From UBA1724 sp963632245 (GTDB lineage Bacteria > Verrucomicrobiota > Lentisphaeria > Oligosphaerales > Oligosphaeraceae), in the NCBI GenBank assembly GCA_963632245.1, contig CAVGTF010000096.1:1-9359 (forward strand): a stretch of DNA of 9,359 nucleotides, read 5' to 3'. Of the stretch, positions 1 to 5,992 are shown one piece after another. A program made the translations under genes and the position numbers. Position 1 is the stretch's first letter, and every line of letters starts with the position of its first letter. Below the pieces are notes generated by a model. It was given only the letters and a program-made list of their open reading frames with translations. It was not told the DNA's origin and made no database searches.

Positions 1-116
1 CGCAGGCGCTGAACTAGTACTTAGCAGGTTAGTGGTTAGCTGCTAGCTAATAAGGTGCCGCAGGCGCTGAACTAGTACTTAGCAGGTTAGTGGCTAGTGG
101 CTAGCTAATAAGGTGC
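1..116. repeat. Two tandem 58-bp TTAG-rich repeat units
   Basis: Units at 1-58 and 59-116 match at 55 of 58 positions; a third begins at 117 but changes into repeat copy A after CGCAGGCGC. Each unit has CGCAGGCGCTGAACTAGTAC, then a run of TTAG/CTAG words spaced about 6-7 bases apart, then AAGGTGC. The three mismatches all fall in the TTAG run. Within unit 1, TTAGCAG and CTGCTAG could form a short imperfect stem, and ACTAGT and GCTAGC are palindromes. The box AAGGTGCCGCAGGCGC at each unit junction recurs at 5754-5769 in copy B, so this tandem array is a module of the same family. Unit 1 begins at the window edge, so the array may extend further left. No gene is visible here. Confidence 0.9.
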
Positions 117-263
117 CGCAGGCGCCCTTCCGCCGCTCGTGCGGCGGTACTAGCGCGCCAATGGGCGCGCTTGGCGCACGCGGCGGGGAATCCCGACGCG
201 GGGTTTCGCCTGCGAAACCCTGGCCTAACTTCCTCCTTCCTCCTTCCTCCTTCCTCCTTTTTT
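117..263 (-). repeat. Structured intergenic repeat, copy A
   Basis: Oriented by its GA-rich strand, this copy lies on the - strand. On the + strand, left to right, it shows stem 4 (130-136 with 141-147, CCGCCGC/GCGGCGG), stem 3 (152-159 with 164-171, AGCGCGCC/GGCGCGCT) and stem 2 (179-187 with 192-200, eight pairs and one mismatch). Stem 1 follows (201-208 with 213-220, GGGTTTCG/CGAAACCC), then TGGCCTAACTT and four exact CCTCCTT heptads at 232-259, ending in TTTT. The order and spacing are shared with copies B and C. The last 39 bases double as the 3' end of the adjacent - strand kinase-like gene and provide its stop codon (225-227). It resembles palindromic-unit families such as REP/BIME or Rickettsia palindromic elements in behaviour, but I do not recognise the sequence as a named family. 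Confidence 0.88.
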
Positions 264-1085
264 GCTATGGAATACGGGCTTAATGAATTTCCGGTAGACA
301 TTTTGCCGGAAGAAGCGTCCTGCGCGCAGGAACCATGAGGGGCGGATGCTCTTTTGCTCTTCGGGAGTGAGGAGGGATTCGTCTGCGTCCTGGAGGATCT
401 TCGCCAGGGAGAACTGATCGGAGCCCTGGAAGGCGTGGAAGAGGAGCTTCTTTGCACCATGGTTGACCATGCAGGTGGCCCAGTCTATGATCCGCGGCGT
501 CTTGCCATCCTCCGCCACCAAAATATTCGCACGACGGAAATCCCCGTGGGCGAAGCCCTTCTGGTGCAGGCTCGCCAGGATCTCCTTTAGAGAGAGATAG
601 AATTCCCGGGAGGGCGGCGTCTCGCCGGTCCTTCGGTAGTATTTGCTGCTCTCCAGCTCATGGCCATGGAGATACTCCATGACAATGGTGTCGTTTCCCA
701 AAAACGCCAGTGGCTCGGGAGCCGCGGTAACACCATGGTCCCGCAACGTGGTCAAAATCCGCCACTCGTTGCGCATGCAGAACTTTCCGGGGAGGTGCCG
801 GGAGAGCCAGCCGTTGTGGGCGAAGGTCTTTACCAGCCAGTCGCGACCCTGGTAATTCCAGCGGTAAACCTCCCCTGTGGCGAAGGACGTGGAACCCCGC
901 AGAAGCGTCGCCTCCCGGAGAATGGTCTCCAGGGACGGAAGAGCGAGGGGCTCGCCGTGAAACTCGATTTTTCCCTCGCAGGGAATACTTGACATAAAAT
1001 CGCACCGACCTAAGAAATACGGCCCGTTTGAAGAGGAAATTGCGCCGGGCAGGACATTCCGGATAATATGAATTTTCATTACCAT
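225..1085 (-). CDS. Kinase-fold protein, Kdo/WaaP (lipopolysaccharide kinase)-like
   Basis: This 286-residue protein carries protein-kinase-like motifs. They are an ATP-site lysine in LVKTF (K86), a helix-C type glutamate in RNEWRIL (E107), a hinge-like IVMEYLHGHEL, the catalytic loop HGDFRRANIL (H180, D182, N187) and a metal-binding IIDW (D201) in place of DFG. Compact proteins of this pattern include the bacterial Kdo/WaaP lipid A-core kinases (PF06293) and related small phosphotransferases; the substrate cannot be told from sequence, and an LPS or other sugar-lipid target is inference. There is no signal peptide or membrane segment. The start is uncertain: ATG at 1085 is chosen, ATG at 1079 and TTG at 1103 are alternatives, and none has a good SD. 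The last 12 residues (KKGGRRKEEGGS) are encoded by the AAGGAGG heptads of repeat copy A, which also supplies the TAG stop. The gene is divergent from the mutarotase gene across a ~180-base spacer in which I see no clear promoter. Confidence 0.75.
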   Translation of the reverse strand: MVMKIHIIRNVLPGAISSSNGPYFLGRCDFMSSIPCEGKIEFHGEPLALPSLETILREATLLRGSTSFATGEVYRWNYQGRDWLVKTFAHNGWLSRHLPGKFCMRNEWRILTTLRDHGVTAAPEPLAFLGNDTIVMEYLHGHELESSKYYRRTGETPPSREFYLSLKEILASLHQKGFAHGDFRRANILVAEDGKTPRIIDWATCMVNHGAKKLLFHAFQGSDQFSLAKILQDADESLLTPEEQKSIRPSWFLRAGRFFRQNVYRKFIKPVFHSKKGGRRKEEGGS

Positions 1086-1265
1086 TTCGCAATGTTTCCG
1101 CAAGAATTCCGCAAGGAGAAAGACTCCCCGGACGCACGCGTTTTTCCTGCCTGCGTTCCTGCAGAGCGCTATATTCCTCCCTGCCGTCCTGCCGCTATAT
1201 GCCGGGGGGAGGGCGTTTCTGCGATTTTTCTGTACGCGAACTCACCTTGAAGCGAGGAGCCTTTT

Positions 1266-2144
1266 ATGATTCAGCTGTTGACGGGCCGCGGAGGCCTTCC
1301 CGAGATCCATGTCCAGAACCGCGGCGGGCGGTGTGAGATCTGTCTGATGGGTGCCCACGTGCTCAGCTTCATTCCCGCGGGCCATCGCGAGGTCTTTTTC
1401 CTCTCCGAGAAGTCGGAGTATTCCCCCGTCGGCAAGGCAATCCGTGGTGGCGTGCCGATTTGCTGGCCCTGGTTCGGTCCCGCGGACACGACGAAGATCC
1501 CGGGCGCAACTACTTCCCATGGCTTCATTCGGCAGGTCTTCTGGAATGTCTCTTCCTGGAAGGAGCTGGGCGATGAGCAGACAGAGGTGGAGCTCCAGGC
1601 GGAGGACACCCCCGAGACCCGCGCCATCTGGCCCCACGCCTTCCGGATTGCCATGAAGATCCGTGTGGGAAAGGCGCTGGAGATGACCCTGACTACCATC
1701 AATACCGGCGACCAGGAATTCTCCTACCAGCAGGCACTGCACTCCTACTACGCCGTGGGCGATTGTCACGATCTCTCCATCACCGGATTCCAGGGCTGCT
1801 CCTTCAAGGACAAGGCGCCCGCGGATCCCCCCGCACCCAATCCCCAGCCCGGCGATATCACCATCACCGCCGAGACCGACCGCGTATACTTCCATTGCCC
1901 CGGAGAATCCGATATCCTGGATCCCGTCATGGGACGACGCATCCGCATCGAGAAGTGGAATAGCGATACCGGCGTGGTCTGGAATCCCTGGATCGCAAAA
2001 TCCCGCCGCATGCCCGATTTCGGCGACGAGGAGTACCGCAATATGGTCTGCGTGGAAAACTGCAATGTGGACTACGACGGAAAGACCCTCAAGCCCGGTG
2101 AAAGCCACGCCCTGACCGTCCGCATCTCTGTGGAGGCACTCTAG
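1266..2144 (+). CDS. yeaD: D-hexose-6-phosphate mutarotase / aldose 1-epimerase family (YeaD-like)
   Basis: This 292-residue cytosolic enzyme should interconvert alpha and beta anomers of a hexose phosphate. The family hallmark RGGVPICWPWFGP is at residues 60-72, followed by HGFIRQVFW at 85-93. The probable catalytic histidine lies in ALHSYYAVGD (H159), and the C-terminal block VVWNPW...MPDFGDEEY...VCVE (238-264) ends at the likely catalytic glutamate E264. Length matches the family (~290). The start is ATG 1266, with GAGGAG at 1254-1259 six bases upstream. There is no sugar operon around it, so the physiological substrate is not indicated. It stands alone, 82 bases before dedA, with no obvious terminator between them. 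Confidence 0.93.
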   Translation: MIQLLTGRGGLPEIHVQNRGGRCEICLMGAHVLSFIPAGHREVFFLSEKSEYSPVGKAIRGGVPICWPWFGPADTTKIPGATTSHGFIRQVFWNVSSWKELGDEQTEVELQAEDTPETRAIWPHAFRIAMKIRVGKALEMTLTTINTGDQEFSYQQALHSYYAVGDCHDLSITGFQGCSFKDKAPADPPAPNPQPGDITITAETDRVYFHCPGESDILDPVMGRRIRIEKWNSDTGVVWNPWIAKSRRMPDFGDEEYRNMVCVENCNVDYDGKTLKPGESHALTVRISVEAL

Positions 2145-2226
2145 TCACACGCGTCCCCCCGCGTCCTCTCACCGCCGGTTATGGAATCGCTGGCGGGGGA
2201 GGGCGCAGGAATGCCCTTCCGAAGAT

Positions 2227-2919
2227 ATGGACTTTTCCGGCATTGTAGAGAGCTTTTTTGCCCACGCCAGCGTGTGGGGCTATCCGCTGGTCTTCCTGCT
2301 GATGGCGGTGGAGAGCTCCTTCATTCCCTTCCCCAGCGAAGTGGTCATGATCCCCGCGGGCTTCCTGGCCGCCCGCGGCGCACTCTCTCTTGGAATTCCC
2401 GAGGCAGACCTGGCGCTCTCGCTGGTCGCCGGACTCCTGGGCGCACTGGCTGGCGCTTACGTGAATTATTTTCTGGCGGCGCGCCTGGGCGAACCGCTGT
2501 TGCGCCGCTACGGAAAGTATCTCTTTCTGAAACCGGAGGTCCTGGAACGCTCCCAGGAGATCTTCCGCGAGTATGGCGGACCGGCGACCTTCGTCTGCCG
2601 ACTCCTCCCCGTGGTCCGGCAGTATATCTCCCTGCCCGCCGGCCTCTCCCGGATGCCATTCACATCCTTCACACTCTATACCGCACTGGGCGCTGGAATC
2701 TGGAACGCCATCCTCGCTGGCGCCGGATACTGGATCGGACACTCCACGGCAGATCTGACGCCCCAGCAATTGGTGGAGCAGGGAAAGGCCATGGTGATTA
2801 GCCACTTCGGATGGATCCTCCTGGGAATCGTCCTCTTTCTGGTCGCATATATCGGGCTCTCCCGGTGGGTCCTCAAGGACCGCAAGGCGAAGAGCGCAGG
2901 CACGGAGGACGCTCCGTGA
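2227..2919 (+). CDS. DedA-family inner-membrane protein
   Basis: This 230-residue polytopic protein carries DedA (SNARE-associated, PF09335) signatures. They include VESSFIPFPSEVVMIPAG (28-45), with the conserved acidic and proline residues of the re-entrant segment, and a glycine-rich stretch GLLGALAGAYVNYFLAARLG (69-88). RLLPVVRQYISLPAG (125-139) holds the conserved arginines. Hydrophobic segments lie near 17-49, 63-86, 150-171 and 192-213. DedA proteins are linked to lipid scrambling or undecaprenyl-phosphate recycling and membrane potential homeostasis; which role applies here cannot be told. ATG 2227 fits the usual N-terminus but has only a weak, distant SD. The 3' end overlaps rmuC by four bases (GTGA), implying translational coupling. 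Confidence 0.92.
   Translation: MDFSGIVESFFAHASVWGYPLVFLLMAVESSFIPFPSEVVMIPAGFLAARGALSLGIPEADLALSLVAGLLGALAGAYVNYFLAARLGEPLLRRYGKYLFLKPEVLERSQEIFREYGGPATFVCRLLPVVRQYISLPAGLSRMPFTSFTLYTALGAGIWNAILAGAGYWIGHSTADLTPQQLVEQGKAMVISHFGWILLGIVLFLVAYIGLSRWVLKDRKAKSAGTEDAP
2904..2909 (+). promoter_or_regulatory. Ribosome binding site fixing a GTG start for rmuC
   Basis: GGAGGA lies inside the last codons of dedA, six bases before GTG 2916. It supports this GTG over the in-frame ATG at 2811, which would overlap dedA by more than 100 bases and add a non-homologous N-terminus. Confidence 0.8.
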
Positions 2920-4133
2920 TCAATCCCTGGATCATGCTGGTTCTCGGAGTCGCCTTGGGATTGGCCGTGGGCTTCCTCCTGGGACGACTGGGGTATGTCT
3001 CCCGCCGCCGCGCTTATGACGAGCTCCAGGAGGAACGGCAACGCCGCGACCAGGAGTCGCAACAGCTCCGGGATTCTTTCGCCGCTTTGGCAGGCGAACA
3101 ACTCCGCCAGCAGGGCGAGGAATTGCGCACCCGTCAGGAACAGGGACTCAATGCCCTCCTGGCGCCCTATCGCGGCGCCCTGGATGCCCTGACGCAGGAA
3201 CTCCGACAGAGCCACCACAATGATACCGAAGACCGTGCGCAGCTCCGGGGAAAGCTGGCGGAGCTCATGTGCAGCGCCCAGAACATTGGCGAAAGCGCCC
3301 AGAAGCTCACCAGCACTCTCTGCGCCGGTTCCAAGTCCCAGGGACTCTTCGGTGAACAGGTCCTGGCGAATCTCCTCCGGAAATCCGAGCTCCAGGAAAA
3401 TACGCAGTTCCTCCTGCAACAGGCAATCCGCGATGCCCACGGATCTCTCGCGACCGCCCCCGAAAATGGCACCCGGCGAATCCCCGATTGCGTGGTGATC
3501 CTCCCCGAAAATGGCACCCGGCTCATCGTGGACAGCAAATGCAATTTCACCGCATACCAGCGCTGGCATGACGCACAGGATGAGGCGGAGCGCGCACAGG
3601 CCCGGAAGGCGCACATCCAGGCGATGCGGCAGCATGTGGATGAATTGGCCAAAAAGGAATACGCCGCGCTCCTCCGCGAGGACCAGGGGGCTCCCGTGGT
3701 GGAAGACGTGGTGATGTTCGTGCCCTCCGAGGCAGTCCTGCAGAACACTCTGGAGGAGTGTCCCGATCTGCTGGAATACGCGGCAAAGAAGCACGTGTTG
3801 CTGGTGGGACCCATGAATTTCATGATGTTCCTGAAGGTGGTCAGCCTGGCATGGGGAAATGTCCGCTGCAGCCGGAATCTCCGCGCCATCCAGAAGGCCG
3901 CCGCACGGCTCATCCAGTCATTGGAAAAATTCCAGGACTCCTTCGAAAAAGCCGAAAAGACTCTCTTGGATTCCCAGAATGCCCTGGCGGAGGCACGGAA
4001 ACGCCTCTGGGGCACTCCCGGACGACGCTCCACCGCCAGCGTCCTCGATGCCGCCGAGGAAATCCGACGACTCCGCGACGAACAGTCGGATCCGGAGGCG
4101 GAAAATGACCTTGCTAGCGACCAGGAACAATAA
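2916..4133 (+). CDS. rmuC: RmuC-family DNA recombination protein
   Basis: This 405-residue protein has an N-terminal membrane anchor (about residues 5-25, rich in L, V and G), a Glu/Gln/Arg-rich coiled coil (about 30-115) and the RmuC nuclease-like domain (PF02646). Domain blocks are GLFGEQVLANLLRKSEL (143-159), IPDCVVILPENGTRLIVDSK (189-208, with the conserved DSK), VVMFVPSEAVL (265-275) and VGPMNFMMFLKVVSLAWGN (297-315). The C-terminus (330-370) is again predicted helical. RmuC was defined in E. coli as limiting recombination at inverted repeats and is thought to cleave or restrict structured DNA; it is a related endonuclease-fold protein, not a proven enzyme here. Its presence near hairpin-rich repeats is suggestive only. 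The start is GTG 2916, overlapping the dedA stop. A 20-base in-frame direct repeat lies at 3458-3522. Confidence 0.93.
   Translation: MINPWIMLVLGVALGLAVGFLLGRLGYVSRRRAYDELQEERQRRDQESQQLRDSFAALAGEQLRQQGEELRTRQEQGLNALLAPYRGALDALTQELRQSHHNDTEDRAQLRGKLAELMCSAQNIGESAQKLTSTLCAGSKSQGLFGEQVLANLLRKSELQENTQFLLQQAIRDAHGSLATAPENGTRRIPDCVVILPENGTRLIVDSKCNFTAYQRWHDAQDEAERAQARKAHIQAMRQHVDELAKKEYAALLREDQGAPVVEDVVMFVPSEAVLQNTLEECPDLLEYAAKKHVLLVGPMNFMMFLKVVSLAWGNVRCSRNLRAIQKAAARLIQSLEKFQDSFEKAEKTLLDSQNALAEARKRLWGTPGRRSTASVLDAAEEIRRLRDEQSDPEAENDLASDQEQ
3458..3522 (+). repeat. In-frame 20-bp direct repeat inside rmuC
   Basis: CCCCGAAAATGGCACCCGGC occurs exactly at 3458-3477 and again at 3503-3522, 45 bases (15 codons) apart in the same frame. 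Both encode the peptide PENGTR: once just before the conserved IPDCVVIL strand and once just after it. The second copy sits where the family normally has LP-D/G-G. No synonymous difference separates the copies, which points to a recent local duplication or gene conversion. Confidence 0.85.
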
Positions 4134-4140
4134 AGTAGGG

Positions 4141-4172
4141 AATTTTTTAGTTTTCTTGCCTGTATATTAAAA
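4141..4172 (+). promoter_or_regulatory. AT-rich candidate promoter upstream of the small membrane protein
   Basis: In an otherwise GC-rich 152-base gap after rmuC, this stretch is strikingly AT-rich and contains TATATT (4163-4168) as a possible -10. No good -35 is seen, and a transcript from here would have a leader of about 110 bases. Weak call. Confidence 0.25.
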
Positions 4173-4285
4173 CGCATTTCCGCAGAGGGAACCCAGTTCG
4201 CGTTTCGGCAGTCTTCCTCCGCGGTCGTATTCCTCGTCAACGGCGTCCGCTGGCGCAATTCATTCCAAATCAATACAAGGACAAC

Positions 4286-4723
4286 ATGGGAAACAACCTA
4301 GGAAAGGTTATTGGTTCTGTCGTCGCCATCATTTTGGCAGTCTTGCTGATTGTTTGGCAGGTCTCTGGCGACAAAAAGACCGGCACCGTGAATGAGGAAG
4401 CCGTGAAGGCGGCGAATGTGGAGTCTGCGGCGGCCCTGAAGGTGCTGACCCCCGCCATGGAAACGGCCGCCAAGTCCGGCTGGAACGCCACTGGAAAATA
4501 CTGGGCGCCCAATTCCCTGAATGGCATGATGAAGAAGCGGCTGGTCTCTGTCTTCGGCGACAAGCTGGAGGATGCCCAGATCGTTTTGGCGGGAAAAGTC
4601 AGCCGCGACAGCGAAACCGGCATGCAGAGCTGCGTCTTCAGCTATGGCGACAAGAATTACGCCTTCTATCTGCTGAAGGACAAGCAGGGTAAGTATAAGC
4701 TGAAGGACTTCGGCCAGTGGTAG
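4286..4723 (+). CDS. Small membrane-anchored protein of unknown function
   Basis: I do not recognise this 145-residue protein. It begins with MGNNLGK, then one hydrophobic helix (about residues 8-25). A probably extracytoplasmic soluble domain follows, with Lys/Asp/Gly-rich beta-like segments such as KLEDAQIVLAGKVSRDSETG and YGDKNYAFYLLKDKQGKYKL. A single cysteine lies in the C-terminal half, and the chain ends in KDFGQW. No lipobox or catalytic motif is visible. The start is ATG 4286 with AAGGA at 4277-4281. It is monocistronic in appearance: a 152-base upstream gap with an AT-rich tract, and a strong terminator 23 bases after its stop. Confidence 0.8.
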   Translation: MGNNLGKVIGSVVAIILAVLLIVWQVSGDKKTGTVNEEAVKAANVESAAALKVLTPAMETAAKSGWNATGKYWAPNSLNGMMKKRLVSVFGDKLEDAQIVLAGKVSRDSETGMQSCVFSYGDKNYAFYLLKDKQGKYKLKDFGQW

Positions 4724-4745
4724 CCTTCTAATAGCCTTTCTTTTT

Positions 4746-4787
4746 GCAGGCGGAGGAGCACCACGCTCTTTCGCCTGCTTGCTTTTT
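4746..4787 (+). terminator. Strong intrinsic terminator after the small membrane protein gene
   Basis: A 14-pair stem (4746-4759 with 4765-4778, two G-U pairs, no bulge) closes a five-base ACCAC loop and is followed by TTGCTTTTTC. A T5 run also lies just before the stem (4741-4745). It sits 23 bases after the stop of the upstream gene and its T-run ends only 12 bases before the folP ATG. Confidence 0.88.
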
Positions 4788-4798
4788 CTACGCCTCCC

Positions 4799-5659
4799 AT
4801 GACCGCCGCCACTTTCGCACCGCAGGGACTCCGCCATCGACGAGGAATCCTCGCGTTTCACCGGGGAATGCCCCTGCTTATGGGCATCCTCAATGCCACC
4901 CCCGATTCCTTCTCCGACGGTGGCGAATTCCTGAAAATCGGGGACGCCCTTCGACATGCCGAGGAGATGATCCGCCAGGGCGCGGATATCCTGGATGTGG
5001 GCGGCGAATCCACCCGCCCCGGATTCCACGGCGTCTCCGCACAGGAGGAGATCGCCCGCGTGGTCCCCGTGATTCGCGGCATTCGCCAATTCTCCGAGGT
5101 CCCCATCTCCGTGGATACCTCCAAGGCCGAGGTGGCGCGCGCCGCCCTGGAGGCAGGCGCCGATATCGTCAATGACGTTCGCGCCTGCCAGGATCCCGGA
5201 TTCCCCGAGGTCCTGCGGGAGTTCCAACCCGGGGTGGTCCTCATGGACGACCGGACTCTCCCCTCCGATGCCGTCATCCCCGACGACATCCGGGAGTATC
5301 TCCACCACCGCCGCGATGCACTCAGGGAGGCCACCGGACTCCCCGAGGACGCATTCCTGCTGGATCCCGGAGTGGGCTTCGGAAAATCCGATCCACAGAA
5401 TCTCCAATGCATCCGGTTCGCCGCAAAATTTTCGTTGGGAAAGAGCGGCGTGCTCTTGGGAGTCTCCCGGAAGTCTTACATTGGACGATTGACCGGCGAG
5501 ACAGACCCCAAACGACGACTCCCCGGGACCCTCGCTAGCGCAATTCTCGCAAGGGAGGTGCAGGTCCTCCGGGTCCATGATGTCGCCGAACACCGCCAGG
5601 CACTCCTGATGGCACAGCTTCTCGATCAGGCGGAAAGAAACCCCTGGGTGGCAAAATAA
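4799..5659 (+). CDS. folP: Dihydropteroate synthase
   Basis: This 286-residue TIM-barrel enzyme joins p-aminobenzoate to 6-hydroxymethyl-dihydropterin pyrophosphate in folate synthesis. Signature blocks are MGILNATPDSFSDGG (28-42), VGGESTRPG (67-75), PISVDTSKAEV (102-112), IVNDVRA (123-129), DPGVGFGKSDPQNL (189-202), GVSRKSYIGRL (221-231) and VLRVHDV (256-262). The pterin and phosphate ligands expected from E. coli (Asn, Arg, Asp, Asn, Asp, Lys, Arg-His) are all in place. Unusually, the LMH(M/W) loop reads LMDD (148-151) and the segment after it is short. ATG 4799 gives an N-terminus of normal family length but has no SD; ATG 4868 would cut off the conserved first strand region. A strong terminator ends just upstream. 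folP next to cdaA is a known arrangement in several phyla. Confidence 0.95.
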   Translation: MTAATFAPQGLRHRRGILAFHRGMPLLMGILNATPDSFSDGGEFLKIGDALRHAEEMIRQGADILDVGGESTRPGFHGVSAQEEIARVVPVIRGIRQFSEVPISVDTSKAEVARAALEAGADIVNDVRACQDPGFPEVLREFQPGVVLMDDRTLPSDAVIPDDIREYLHHRRDALREATGLPEDAFLLDPGVGFGKSDPQNLQCIRFAAKFSLGKSGVLLGVSRKSYIGRLTGETDPKRRLPGTLASAILAREVQVLRVHDVAEHRQALLMAQLLDQAERNPWVAK

Positions 5660-5670
5660 CGAACGGACGG

Positions 5671-5692
5671 GGACTGGCGCCCCCGCTCCCCC
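5671..5692. repeat. G/C-tract module downstream of folP
   Basis: This copy of the pattern GGACTGG...GCCCCCGCNCCCCC starts 12 bases after the folP stop. A similar block is at 9275-9306 downstream of repeat copy C. GGGG/CCCC pairing is possible, but there is no T-run, so terminator function is doubtful. Confidence 0.5.
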
Positions 5693-5718
5693 GGAAAACG
5701 GTGCCTTAAAGTGCCGTA

Positions 5719-5983
5719 AGTACTTTGCAATTAGCGGTTAGTGGTTAGTTTACAAGGTGCCGCAGGCGCTCTTCCGCGGCATTCGTCGTGGTTTTGGTGC
5801 CGCCGCATGGACGGCGGAATTCCCGCGGAGCGACCAAATAACTAACGGCTAACAGCTAGCCACTAACAACTTCCGCGGCACACGCCGCGGCATTGGCGCA
5901 CGCGCCGGTAAATTCCGGCGCGGGGTTTCGGCACGAAACCCTGGCCTAACTTCCTCCTTTCTCCTTCCTCCTTCCTCCTTTTT
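5719..5983 (-). repeat. Structured intergenic repeat, composite copy B
   Basis: This copy fills most of the 333-base gene-free gap between folP and cdaA. On the + strand it has a TTAG-rich segment (5719-5753), the box AAGGTGCCGCAGGCGC (5754-5769) and CTTCCGCGG. A CCGCCG/CGGCGG hairpin (5800-5805 with 5812-5817) precedes a second TTAG-rich segment in inverted orientation (5837-5868). The core follows: stem 3 (5873-5879 with 5884-5890, CCGCGGC/GCCGCGG), stem 2 (5901-5908 with 5915-5922, CGCGCCGG/CCGGCGCG), stem 1 (5923-5930 with 5934-5941, GGGTTTCG/CGAAACCC), TGGCCTAACTT and four CCTCCTT heptads (5953-5980, one with C to T). Compared with copies A and C it carries an extra inserted module. No coding gene is visible. 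Confidence 0.88.
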
Positions 5984-5992
5984 CTCAAAGAG

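Noticed and set aside
1..263. CRISPR array
   Set aside because: The 58-bp units are contiguous with no variable spacers, and only two are present. There are no cas genes.
1242..2108. Long open frame (288 codons) antisense to the mutarotase gene
   Set aside because: It is the complement of a well-recognised gene. It has no family motifs, and GC-biased third positions make long antisense frames common here.
2149..2164. Terminator after the mutarotase gene (ACGCG/CGCGT stem)
   Set aside because: There are only five pairs with a C-rich loop and no T-run, so it is not supported.
2811..2915. Extended rmuC start at ATG 2811
   Set aside because: It would overlap dedA by 109 bases and add a proline/glycine-rich stretch unlike RmuC, whereas GTG 2916 has GGAGGA six bases upstream and is followed by the expected membrane anchor.
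2676..3794. Long antisense open frames over dedA/rmuC (also 3167-4273 and 4298-5593)
   Set aside because: They are shadows of the RmuC, DedA, small membrane protein and FolP coding frames. They are rich in Gly, Ala, Arg and His, without recognisable domains or plausible starts.
5660..5992. Riboswitch in front of cdaA (for example a c-di-AMP ydaO/yuaA type)
   Set aside because: The hairpins here recur at unrelated genes in both orientations, and no ydaO-type conserved core is seen. They belong to the repeat family.
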